Shown: one piece after another, positions 1-6,907 of the stretch
How the letters are laid out: every line of letters begins with the position of its first letter
Position numbering within the stretch: the stretch's first letter is position 1
Assembly (NCBI GenBank): GCA_016928525.1
Contig: JAFGKO010000200.1
Coordinates: forward strand, 1-13,159
From: Anaerolineales bacterium
GTDB lineage: Bacteria > Chloroflexota > Anaerolineae > Anaerolineales > Villigracilaceae
Reading direction: 5' to 3'
DNA length: 13,159 bases
The notes under the pieces: model-generated
The model's database searches: none
What the model saw: only the letters and a program-made list of their open reading frames with translations
Told to the model about the DNA's origin: nothing
Position numbers and translations under genes: made by a program

Positions 1-341
1 AGGTAATTGCGCACGCGCATCATATCCTGGACCGGGACGCCTTCGGTGATGCACACGATCAATGGGATGCCCGCATCCGCGGCTTCGAACATGGCGTCAG
101 CCGCGAACCTGGCCGGAACGAAAATGACCGAGGTGTTTGCTCCCGTTGTTTCGACCGCCAGCTTGACCGAATCGAATACCGGCACCTTGCCGTCCAGCAC
201 CCATTCGCCGCCTTTGCCGGGCGTCACGCCTGCAACCACGTTGGTCCCGTAAGCGACCATGTGAGTAGTGTGGAAGAGTCCTTCGTTGCCTGTGATGCCC
301 TGGACCAAAAGGCGCGTGTTTTTGTTGATCAATACGCTCAT
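1..341 (-). CDS. sucD: Succinyl-CoA synthetase (ADP-forming) alpha subunit, partial (N-terminal 113 residues)
   Basis: With the beta subunit this enzyme converts succinyl-CoA to succinate in the cytoplasmic TCA cycle with substrate-level phosphorylation. Reading from 341 toward 1, the protein begins [20 protein letters not shown] and continues through the Rossmann CoA-binding segments [14 protein letters not shown] and [13 protein letters not shown], which match SucD throughout. The gene runs off the left edge, so the phospho-histidine half is not visible. The ATG (complement of 339-341) lies 3 bp after the sucC stop, with an AAAGGAG ribosome site about 8 nt upstream inside the end of sucC. 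That points to co-transcription and probably coupled translation. The identification is secure. Confidence 0.96.
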   Translation of the reverse strand, partial: MSVLINKNTRLLVQGITGNEGLFHTTHMVAYGTNVVAGVTPGKGGEWVLDGKVPVFDSVKLAVETTGANTSVIFVPARFAADAMFEAADAGIPLIVCITEGVPVQDMMRVRNY

Positions 342-344
342 GGC

Positions 345-1481
345 TTAGGCTCCTTTTGCAGCCGCGACCGCTTTTTGCGCGGCGTCTGCCAGCGTATCGG
401 CAGTGATCATTTTGGCATCTGCCAGCAAGGCGCGGCCTTCTTCGGCGTTGGTGCCTACCAGGCGCACAACCATCGGCACTTGCGGCTTGACTTCTGCCAT
501 CGCAGCCAGGATGCCTTTGGCGACCTCGTCACAGCGAGTGATGCCGCCGAAAATGTTATACAACACGGCCTTTACGTTCGAGTCAGACAGGATGATACGC
601 ATGGCTGCAGCCACCTTGTCCGCGCCCGCCCCACCGCCGATATCCAGGAAGTTGGCAGGTTCGCCGCCGAACAGTTTGATCACATCCATGCTGGTCATCG
701 CCAAGCCTGCGCCGTTGACCATGCAGCCGATGTCCCCGTCCAGCTTGATGAACGACAGCCCATACTTGCGGGCTTCGGTTTCGGAGGGGGCTTCCTCGTC
801 GATGTCGCGCATCTCGGCCAGGTCAGGGTGACGGAAGAGCGCATTATCGTCGATCAGCATCTTGCCATCCAGCGCCACCAGGCGTTTGTCTTTGGTGATG
901 ACCAGCGGGTTGATTTCAGCCAGGGTTGCGTCGCTGGCTTTGTAAGCCTCCCACAGACCTTTAGCGATCTTTCCGAAATCTCGCCAGTAATCGCGGGATA
1001 GATCGATAGAGGCGGCAATGTCGCGCGATTGGTAATCGCGCAGCCCGAGCAACGGGTCGATGTGCGCTTTGATGATTTTCTCGGGCGTTGTCGCAGCCAC
1101 TTCTTCGATGTCGACGCCGCCCGCGGCCGAAGCCATCATGACGGGTTTCTTGGCCGCGCGGTCGTTGGTGATGCCCAGGTAGATTTCCTGCTCGATGGCA
1201 GCCGCTTCGTCTACGAGCACTTTTCGAACGGGTAAACCTTTGATTTCCATCGCCAGGATTTGGGTAGCAAGCTGTTCGGCCTCGCCCGGGTCTTTGGCTA
1301 ATTTGATGCCCCCCGCTTTTCCGCGCCCGCCGACCAATACCTGTGACTTAATAACAACGCGGCCACCTAACTCTTCGGCGATCTGTCTCGCCTCGCTCGC
1401 GGTAGCCGCAACGCGTCCCTTTGGGATCGGAACGCCATGCTTGGAAAAAATCTGCTTCGATTGGTATTCGTGGAGTTTCAT
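345..1481 (-). CDS. sucC: Succinyl-CoA synthetase beta subunit (ATP-grasp)
   Basis: This is the nucleotide-binding beta subunit of succinyl-CoA synthetase; it pairs with the SucD encoded immediately downstream. The 378-residue length is close to the roughly 388 of E. coli SucC. The start [18 protein letters not shown] is typical. Recognisable blocks, in order, are VGGRGKAGG (ATP-grasp glycine loop, about residue 50), [44 protein letters not shown] and FGGITRCD near the C terminus (the CoA ligase part). The start is supported by an AAGGGAGA ribosome site (complement of 1486-1493), 4 nt upstream of the ATG. The promoter appears to be the extended -10 at 1527-1535. ADP versus GDP preference cannot be decided by eye. 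Confidence 0.97.
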   Translation of the reverse strand: MKLHEYQSKQIFSKHGVPIPKGRVAATASEARQIAEELGGRVVIKSQVLVGGRGKAGGIKLAKDPGEAEQLATQILAMEIKGLPVRKVLVDEAAAIEQEIYLGITNDRAAKKPVMMASAAGGVDIEEVAATTPEKIIKAHIDPLLGLRDYQSRDIAASIDLSRDYWRDFGKIAKGLWEAYKASDATLAEINPLVITKDKRLVALDGKMLIDDNALFRHPDLAEMRDIDEEAPSETEARKYGLSFIKLDGDIGCMVNGAGLAMTSMDVIKLFGGEPANFLDIGGGAGADKVAAAMRIILSDSNVKAVLYNIFGGITRCDEVAKGILAAMAEVKPQVPMVVRLVGTNAEEGRALLADAKMITADTLADAAQKAVAAAKGA

Positions 1482-1485
1482 GCAG

Positions 1486-1493
1486 TCTCCCTT
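1486..1493 (-). promoter_or_regulatory. Ribosome binding site of sucC
   Basis: On the minus strand AAGGGAGA ends 4 nt before the sucC ATG. It fixes the start at 1481. Confidence 0.7.
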
Positions 1494-1501
1494 GGATTTA
1501 G

Positions 1502-1517
1502 TTTAGCATGCGCTAAA
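1502..1517 (-). promoter_or_regulatory. Inverted repeat in the sucCD leader (possible hairpin or operator)
   Basis: TTTAGC and GCTAAA are perfect 6-bp arms around a 4-nt centre (ATGC). The repeat lies between the predicted transcription start (about 1520) and the sucC ribosome site. It could be a short leader hairpin or a regulator binding site. The sequence shows only the symmetry, so the role is unknown. Confidence 0.4.
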
Positions 1518-1526
1518 GCAGAAATG

Positions 1527-1535
1527 ATTATACCA
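1527..1535 (-). promoter_or_regulatory. Extended -10 promoter element for sucCD
   Basis: The minus strand reads TGGTATAAT, a consensus extended -10 (TGnTATAAT). It is placed so that transcription would start near 1520 and give a leader of about 40 nt to the sucC ATG. No convincing -35 is present at 17 bp, which is typical of extended -10 promoters. The element begins only a few bases beyond the T-tract of the terminator of the upstream gene. Confidence 0.6.
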
Positions 1536-1540
1536 TTTGC

Positions 1541-1573
1541 AAAAAATCAGCCCGACAGTTCAACTACCGGGCT
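1541..1573 (-). terminator. Rho-independent terminator after the GT-C/NHL gene
   Basis: On the minus strand a 10-bp stem (eight Watson-Crick and two G-U pairs; AGCCCGGTAG against CTGTCGGGCT) closes a 5-nt TTGAA loop. It is followed after two bases by TTTTTT. This is the third and strongest of three hairpins downstream of the 1636 stop codon and should separate that gene from sucCD. Confidence 0.8.
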
Positions 1574-1581
1574 AACTTTGA

Positions 1582-1609
1582 GGAGTCAACATCTCTCGAT
1601 GTTAGCTCC
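1582..1609 (-). other. Hairpin in the 3' region of the GT-C/NHL gene
   Basis: Arms GGAGTCAACATC and GATGTTAGCTCC pair over 12 positions with one mismatch and one wobble around a TCTC loop. No T-tract follows on either strand, so it is not an intrinsic terminator by itself. It may stabilise the 3' end or assist the terminator that follows. Confidence 0.5.
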
Positions 1610-1611
1610 AA

Positions 1612-1637
1612 AACCAGGAGATTTTGCCGTCCTGGTT
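1612..1637 (-). other. Hairpin overlapping the stop codon of the GT-C/NHL gene
   Basis: AACCAGGA and TCCTGGTT are perfect 8-bp arms around a 10-nt loop. The stem includes the last bases of the coding region stop. On the minus strand TTTTGG follows, so it could be a weak first terminator, but the U-tract is short. Confidence 0.5.
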
Positions 1638-4600
1638 ATTCGTTCGGCAACGTAAAACGCATAATTCTGTTATACGCCCCGTCCGTCACCCAAACGCGAC
1701 CTTCTGCATCAACAGCAATGCCGGACGCCAGGCCGAAGGTGGTCGATGTGTCGCCAAAATCGCCCCAGGTGCGTACTACTTCGCCTTCGCCTGTAAACTC
1801 GATAACGCGGTACTGCTCCGGATCAGTCACAAAGACATGCCCTTCCGCATTCACGGCGATAAAGGGTTTGTTATCCAGCGATTGCCCGTACCAGCCGAAC
1901 ACGTCCCATTGGCGGACGGGGAAGAAAAACGATTTGTCATCCGCTGGCTCGAAGGTTTGTACGCGCTGGTTCCAGGTGTCGGTGACATACACCATCCCGT
2001 TTGCATCAATAGCGACGCCGACCGGTTCATCGAATTGACCCGGCTCCAGGCCAGCTGAGCCGAACTCGGTCAGGTAATTTCCGTCCGCATCGAACACGAC
2101 GATGCGCTTGTTCCCGGTATCGGCCACGTAGACGTTCCCCTCGGCATCTACCGCCAATCCGCGTGGACCCCAAAATCCATCCTGCTGGTCAGCCTGGCCA
2201 TACTGACCCCAGCTCGTGATGGGTTGCCCATCAGGGGTGAACTTTTGGATGCGGTGGTTCCAGGTATCGCTCACGTAGACCGAGCCGTCCGGCCCGACAG
2301 CCAACCCCCAGGGCTCGTTAAAGGTGCCTGGATCTGCGGGAGCTGACACGCCGCCGAGGGTGCCCCAGCTTCCGATCACTTTGCCATCCGCTTCGAAATG
2401 GACGATGCGGTTATTGCGAGAATCTGCAACATAGAGTGTGCCATCGGGTGCAAAAGCCAGGGAACGCGGCGCATTCAAGAGTACCGGTTCGGCCTGGGCG
2501 GCGTCGATGACCAGGTCTGTAGCCAGACTGATGGCTTTGCCTTCAGTAGGATCGACGATGTCGACCGTTTCGACCGGCGCCGCGCCATAGTTCCAGATCT
2601 GGGCAGCTACATCTTTGCGGATGTACAGCCGCATCTGGTCAGCGGGTTGCCAGTTTGTGGGGGAGAGGTCCGTGCGGGCCAACGCGTTAGCGTAGCGGGT
2701 GTAATCGCGGTCGAACCAGATATCCCAGATTCCCGCCCGGACTTGAGGGTTGCGCAGGGCATCCGCAATCCGTTCTCTGGTCAATCCGAAGTAATCCTGG
2801 CTGGGCCACCACATGCGAATGTAATCAAAGCGATAGTAACCGGGCCCGAGCGCCGGTTCGATCTTGTCGAAGTTCTTGGCATCGACGACCACAAATACAG
2901 TATCGCGCAGTGCTTTAGTGGGCTGGTCAAAGGAACGCTGGTTCGTGTAATCACGCAAGTACCAGACAAAGGGCCAGGAAACACCTGTATCCGGGGCACT
3001 GGCATCATAGGAGAGCGCCAGTCCCATGCCTCCTGTGGTACGTTGCGAAATTTCTTTGGCTTGTGCCATGACCTGTTTGACCCCGGTCGCGCCATGGGCA
3101 TAGACCAGGTACTCCTTGGCGCTATCGTAGTTGATATAGGATGCGCGGAAGGAGGCACGCGCGGTCAGGATCGCCAGGAAGCCGAAGAAGGTCAGCGTTA
3201 CCAGGCCGGGGAATGAACCACCTTCCCGCTCGCGCAACAAGAATAAACCTACCAGGCTGCCGATGGTAATTAGGATGATGACGGTAAGCCTGACGACGTT
3301 TTTTACCGTTGTGGCTGAATCCGCTTGAGAGCCAGTAGGAATGCTGATGGCGACCAGAATTGTTCCGATCAACCCCAGGATGAAAACGATGAGGAGCGCC
3401 ATTTTCATCAGGCTAGGCATTTCGTCTCCGAGCAAGTACGCCAACCCGCCTGCGCTGGCAAGCGTCAAAATGGCTGGGAAGAGGAATGCCGCTGTCGCCT
3501 GGAGTTGCGCCAGGTCCTTCCCTTGGAAGGGTGGCGTGACCCCAAGCAAGGATGAAATGCTGCTGAATAATCCGATGATAAAAAGAATGGTCAGGATCAA
3601 AGTCAGGGCGGTGCGCGTGGGGCGCAGACTCTTCCAGTTGATCTTTTCTATGCCATGGCCGATCCCCCAGCCGGCAAGCAATACCATGGGCCAGGCCATG
3701 TGATAGGTCAGCCAGGGCATACGTTCGCCAGCGTAGCTCAGGGCGATGACGCTGGTCACGACCCACCACAGCAGCAGGCTGAAGGTGTTGGCAAAGTTGC
3801 GTTCGACCGGGTCGCTTTCGGGCTCGAGATCGATGCCTGTAACGGTAGCAGGCTCGAGGTCCGGTTTTGAGGCGGGCTCGATCGGTTCGTCGACGTCGAC
3901 TTCTTCCGATTCAGCGGAGGCGGATTCAAGGCGCGGCAACCTTGTCAATTTCTTAATCCCAAAGTAGGTTGCTAGCAACGTCCCCAGAGCGGGCAGGAAT
4001 TCGTAAACCGGAATTTGTATCAGGGCATAGTAGTACCAGGGCTGGCTGCCGCGCTCCACGCCTTGCTGCACCAACCAGTAGCCCAGGGAGCCAATCAGAC
4101 CGGTGAAGAAACCATCACTGTTGGTGAAGACGGAGGTGTACAGGATGGTGAAGATACCCCAGAAGAGCAGGGCGGGTTTCCACCACCCGCGGCTCCAAAG
4201 CTGACCGATTGCAATGGAGGCTGCAAACAGGATGACGATGAAGACGCCGATGATTGCAAATTCGCGAGGCAAGCCCAGGATCAAATCCTGGCTGGCTAGC
4301 AGGGTGTCGATCTCTGGGGCAGTGGTGGGAATGGTGACGCGCAGCCAGCCTTCCAAAAACTTGATCGGAAAAGGCGCCAACATGGGCAGCACCAGCGTGC
4401 CAATCAGTACCAGCAGGTCGAAGGAACGCTCCATCTTCAATCTGTACCAGCCGAATCCGCGGATCAGGAATGCCAGCGCAACGATCAGCGCCAGCGCGCC
4501 TGCGATAACGAGGATGGTGATAAGCGAGATGCCCGTATCAGGCGCGGCTAGTGGAGAGTGTGGCATGCTTGGGTCGGCAGGCATGGCGGTTTCCATGCTG

Positions 4601-5352
4601 GTCAGGGTGCCGCCAGAACGCGCATACAAACCATAGCCAAGCGCGCCGCCGATCAGCAGGATGCTGAGCGCCAACAAAATGATGAAGGTGCGGAACTGGC
4701 TTTCATTTCCATCCCAGGGTTTGTTCGTAACCTGGGCAATGAAGTAGATGCCCAGGAAAAGCAAGGCTTGCGCCGCGTAAATAAAGGCGGTCTCTTTGGC
4801 AGTGAAGTGGATGACCAACGATAAAGCAATCAAATAAAGATAGCGTTTGTTGCCCTTTTCCAGGTAGCGCAGGATGGCGTAGAGCATTAGGATGCCCGCG
4901 AACCCGGCATATGCCTCGTTGCGGACATACCGTCCGTAGTACAGCATATAGGGTGAGATGACCATTAGGATGCCGGCGATGATCGCGCCGGTCTTGCCGA
5001 GATAGCGCCGCCAGTACCAGACCATCCAAACTGTGGCAATGCTGAACAATACAGCCGGGATGCGGGAGGTGAAATCGGTTACGCCAAAGAGAAAATAACT
5101 CACTGCAATCAGGTGGAATTGTAACGGTCCGTGCATCATGGGACTGTGCTGGTAGCCCTGTCCGCGGTAGAACAGCCAGGAGAAATAGGTGTGCAGGCTC
5201 TCGTCATGGCTCATGACGCGCGTTTCCAGGTCATAGAAACGCGTCACAATGCTCATCAAGATGACGGCCACGAAAAGAGCAATCTCGTTTGTGATGCCCG
5301 GCAGGGCAGGGTGGATGGGACGTTCAAGCCAATGCAGTTTTTCGGTGGTCAT
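1636..5352 (-). CDS. Agl23/TIGR03663-like GT-C membrane protein fused to a six-repeat NHL propeller
   Basis: This 1238-residue membrane protein resembles the TIGR03663 family (Agl23, 'flippase activity-associated'), a GT-C fold relative of PMT/ArnT transferases that use lipid-linked sugars. Near the N terminus MSHDESLHTYF (D50/E51) sits in the first outside loop, where GT-C enzymes carry their acidic catalytic pair; MMHGPLQFHL follows, then many membrane segments. A charged loop (about residues 477-520, rich in Glu, Asp and Pro) splits the membrane part. A soluble segment (about 729-955) precedes six NHL repeats of the VYVADTGNKRIVVFDADG type (about 956-1238), enough for a closed six-bladed propeller. 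The same frame extends to a GTG at 5397, but that codon lies inside the promoter, so the ATG at 5352 is preferred. Sugar donor and acceptor are unknown. The family call is firm; the activity is inference. Confidence 0.85.
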   Translation of the reverse strand: MTTEKLHWLERPIHPALPGITNEIALFVAVILMSIVTRFYDLETRVMSHDESLHTYFSWLFYRGQGYQHSPMMHGPLQFHLIAVSYFLFGVTDFTSRIPAVLFSIATVWMVWYWRRYLGKTGAIIAGILMVISPYMLYYGRYVRNEAYAGFAGILMLYAILRYLEKGNKRYLYLIALSLVIHFTAKETAFIYAAQALLFLGIYFIAQVTNKPWDGNESQFRTFIILLALSILLIGGALGYGLYARSGGTLTSMETAMPADPSMPHSPLAAPDTGISLITILVIAGALALIVALAFLIRGFGWYRLKMERSFDLLVLIGTLVLPMLAPFPIKFLEGWLRVTIPTTAPEIDTLLASQDLILGLPREFAIIGVFIVILFAASIAIGQLWSRGWWKPALLFWGIFTILYTSVFTNSDGFFTGLIGSLGYWLVQQGVERGSQPWYYYALIQIPVYEFLPALGTLLATYFGIKKLTRLPRLESASAESEEVDVDEPIEPASKPDLEPATVTGIDLEPESDPVERNFANTFSLLLWWVVTSVIALSYAGERMPWLTYHMAWPMVLLAGWGIGHGIEKINWKSLRPTRTALTLILTILFIIGLFSSISSLLGVTPPFQGKDLAQLQATAAFLFPAILTLASAGGLAYLLGDEMPSLMKMALLIVFILGLIGTILVAISIPTGSQADSATTVKNVVRLTVIILITIGSLVGLFLLREREGGSFPGLVTLTFFGFLAILTARASFRASYINYDSAKEYLVYAHGATGVKQVMAQAKEISQRTTGGMGLALSYDASAPDTGVSWPFVWYLRDYTNQRSFDQPTKALRDTVFVVVDAKNFDKIEPALGPGYYRFDYIRMWWPSQDYFGLTRERIADALRNPQVRAGIWDIWFDRDYTRYANALARTDLSPTNWQPADQMRLYIRKDVAAQIWNYGAAPVETVDIVDPTEGKAISLATDLVIDAAQAEPVLLNAPRSLAFAPDGTLYVADSRNNRIVHFEADGKVIGSWGTLGGVSAPADPGTFNEPWGLAVGPDGSVYVSDTWNHRIQKFTPDGQPITSWGQYGQADQQDGFWGPRGLAVDAEGNVYVADTGNKRIVVFDADGNYLTEFGSAGLEPGQFDEPVGVAIDANGMVYVTDTWNQRVQTFEPADDKSFFFPVRQWDVFGWYGQSLDNKPFIAVNAEGHVFVTDPEQYRVIEFTGEGEVVRTWGDFGDTSTTFGLASGIAVDAEGRVWVTDGAYNRIMRFTLPNE

Positions 5353-5379
5353 AAATCTCTCTTTGTTAAGAATGCGTGA

Positions 5380-5408
5380 CTTATACTGTATTGTCACTTT
5401 TCTGGCAA
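5380..5408 (-). promoter_or_regulatory. Promoter of the GT-C/NHL gene
   Basis: The minus strand reads TTGCCA, 17 bp spacer, TATAAG. Each box has one mismatch to the sigma-70 consensus. Transcription would begin near 5373, giving a leader of about 20 nt with an AGAGAGA ribosome-site-like stretch before the ATG at 5352. Confidence 0.65.
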
Positions 5409-5480
5409 GCTGTGTTTGAAGGTTTTTTGGTTATTTACTTACTCGCCTTACAACATCCCGAAGGATTCCTTGGAAAGCCC

Positions 5481-5512
5481 GGTTGCGCCGTTACAACCTT
5501 CGCAACGTTGCG
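5481..5512 (-). other. Overlapping inverted repeats downstream of the anti-sigma gene
   Basis: CGCAACGTTGCG (5501-5512) is a perfect 12-bp palindrome. A third copy of the arm, GTTGCG at 5482-5487, can pair instead with CGCAAC at 5501-5506. GGTTG/CAACC (5481-5498) gives another alternative. No T-tract follows, so this is not a standard terminator. It may still mark the transcript end or bind a protein. Confidence 0.35.
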
Positions 5513-5524
5513 CAGTATCATTGT

Positions 5525-6223
5525 CTACTCGGGCTGAACGGGGAATATCGTTCCGTTCAAGGGAGTGATGGTCGTCGTTACCGTTTGAGATGGGGTGCCC
5601 ATACACAGTGGGATAGCCAGTTCCATGCCAGTGAATACTGTGTTGGAGGTCAAGTTGTTGTACTCCTGGATTGCTTCTTTCGTCGTGCCATATTGCAGGG
5701 CGATGTACTCGAGTGTGTCGTTCGCCTGAACGACATAGGCTACGGTCTCGCAGGCCTGTGTCGTCAATCCAGTCAAGGCGAGTTGCGCTGATGGGGTGGG
5801 GGAGATGGTAAGCGATAACGAAAGCTCGCTTGGGGTCGCTACCGTTGTTGGCGTTTTGTCTGCCGATATGGGCAATTTGATTCCGACATGGTTGGCAATC
5901 ACGGCATATCCCAGCACTAAGACTGCCACAATTGTAACCTTTCCCAGCGTGTGTGTCTGGTTCAAGAAGTTGTTCCAAACCAGCTTTGCCGGGGATGGAT
6001 GTGTGATGGCTTGCAGGCTTAGATCCGGGCGCTGCGTATCCCACTGCGCGTGCATGATTCTGCGCAAGCCGACTTCCAGGTTTGTGAGTTCGCTGGCGTA
6101 GGCGGAGCACTCTTTGCATTTTGCAAGATGCGCTTCCAGGGCTGATTTTTCATCAGTCCCAAGGGGTTGGTCGACGGCGACTTGCAAAAGGGTGTGTGCT
6201 TTTCGATGCGTAATTTCGAGCAT
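5525..6223 (-). CDS. Membrane anti-sigma factor: zinc finger, one membrane segment, extracytoplasmic LysM
   Basis: This is a probable anti-sigma factor for the sigma factor encoded just upstream. In 232 residues it has a ZAS-type zinc-binding N terminus: H32-x3-C36-x2-C39, with H6 exactly 26 residues before H32, the spacing of the first ligand in RsrA-like proteins. A single membrane segment (about 96-110) follows, then a Thr/Ser/Pro-rich linker and a LysM-like domain (about 162-205, VVQANDTLEYIALQYGTT) flanked by C158 and C207. Topology would place the zinc finger inside and LysM outside, so wall glycan could be the signal. The ATG lies 3 bp after the sigma stop, with a GGGAGAG ribosome site in the end of the sigma gene. 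The partnership is inferred from domains and coupling. Confidence 0.85.
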   Translation of the reverse strand: MLEITHRKAHTLLQVAVDQPLGTDEKSALEAHLAKCKECSAYASELTNLEVGLRRIMHAQWDTQRPDLSLQAITHPSPAKLVWNNFLNQTHTLGKVTIVAVLVLGYAVIANHVGIKLPISADKTPTTVATPSELSLSLTISPTPSAQLALTGLTTQACETVAYVVQANDTLEYIALQYGTTKEAIQEYNNLTSNTVFTGMELAIPLCMGTPSQTVTTTITPLNGTIFPVQPE

Positions 6224-6226
6224 GGC

Positions 6227-6838
6227 TTACTCTCCCGTGGTCTTAAAGGGACCAGCGAGTTCAGCGCGCAACCTCTCGCGCGCGATGGACAATCGTGAAT
6301 GGACGGTGCCTTCTTTTACCTTCAAGATATCTGCAATCTCCGAAACGGATAGGTCATGGTAATAGCGCAATACGATTGGGATTCGATGTTTTTCGCCAAG
6401 CTTTTCGAGCGCCTTCCATAGGGTAGCATCTTCTTCATTGCCAACGACCACATCCTCAAGGGTGGGCGGGCGTTGGGATTGAACATGAAAGATGGCCGTG
6501 AGCCTGTGCTGTAATCGCTCCAGCGCTTTCTTCTTTCGCAACCGGCTGCGGCTGAGATTGAGCGCTATCGTGTACAGCCAGGCCTTGAAGGATGAGTTTT
6601 CACGATACGACCTGAGCGCGTTCAAGGCCGCGATGAAGGTGTCCTGCGCGGCTTCATTGGCTTCACTCGGATCGTTCAGGACGGAAAGCGCGAGTCTGAA
6701 CACGCCAAGCTGGTGCTCCTGGATCAACTGCGCGATGGCAGTTTCGTCACCTTGGATGCAAGCAGTGATAAGCCCGGCCTGTTCTTCCTTCATGGAACCA
6801 TCTATAGTATTAACGCACTTCCCCCGTAAAACCTTCAT
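6227..6838 (-). CDS. ECF-type RNA polymerase sigma factor
   Basis: This is a group 4 (ECF) sigma factor of about 203 residues. Region 2 covers roughly residues 30-105 (LIQEHQLGVFRLALSVLND, then AAQDTFIAALNALRSYR and FKAWLYTIALNLSRSRLRKKK). Region 4 is roughly 150-195, with the helix-turn-helix VSEIADILKVKEGTVHSRLSIARERL. The start is uncertain. ATG at 6838 fits the -10 at 6871-6876 but has no ribosome site; an in-frame ATG 15 codons later (MKEEQAGLITACIQGDE) matches where the family normally begins but also lacks a clear one. The gene is followed after 3 bp by its probable anti-sigma factor, so the pair should be one transcript. Its regulon cannot be read from this window. Confidence 0.92.
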   Translation of the reverse strand: MKVLRGKCVNTIDGSMKEEQAGLITACIQGDETAIAQLIQEHQLGVFRLALSVLNDPSEANEAAQDTFIAALNALRSYRENSSFKAWLYTIALNLSRSRLRKKKALERLQHRLTAIFHVQSQRPPTLEDVVVGNEEDATLWKALEKLGEKHRIPIVLRYYHDLSVSEIADILKVKEGTVHSRLSIARERLRAELAGPFKTTGE

Positions 6839-6870
6839 TTTTCGGATAAAAGCATAAACTTCGTGTAACC

Positions 6871-6876
6871 ATTATA
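6871..6876 (-). promoter_or_regulatory. -10 element upstream of the sigma factor gene
   Basis: The minus strand carries a perfect TATAAT in the 69-bp gap between rlmN and the sigma gene, 32 nt before the ATG at 6838. The -35 region is only T-rich (no TTGACA). The sigma/anti-sigma pair may thus be transcribed independently of rlmN. Confidence 0.45.
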
Positions 6877-6907
6877 CCCAACAAGGATAACCCAAAAACA
6901 TCCCACA

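Noticed and set aside
261..1001. 246-codon plus-strand frame opposite sucC and sucD
   Set aside because: It is antisense to unmistakable SucC/SucD sequence, with no recognisable domain and no ribosome site; a shadow of high-GC coding DNA.
2398..3216. 272-codon plus-strand frame opposite the GT-C/NHL gene
   Set aside because: Antisense to the NHL and soluble domains, whose repeat structure is clear on the minus strand; no family resemblance of its own.
5353..5397. N-terminal extension of the GT-C/NHL protein from GTG 5397
   Set aside because: The codons fall inside the predicted promoter and before the predicted transcript start.
5448..6119. 223-codon minus-strand frame overlapping the anti-sigma gene in another frame
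   Set aside because: The competing frame (5525-6223) has a zinc-finger pattern, a membrane segment, LysM and a coupled start; this one has none and starts without a ribosome site.
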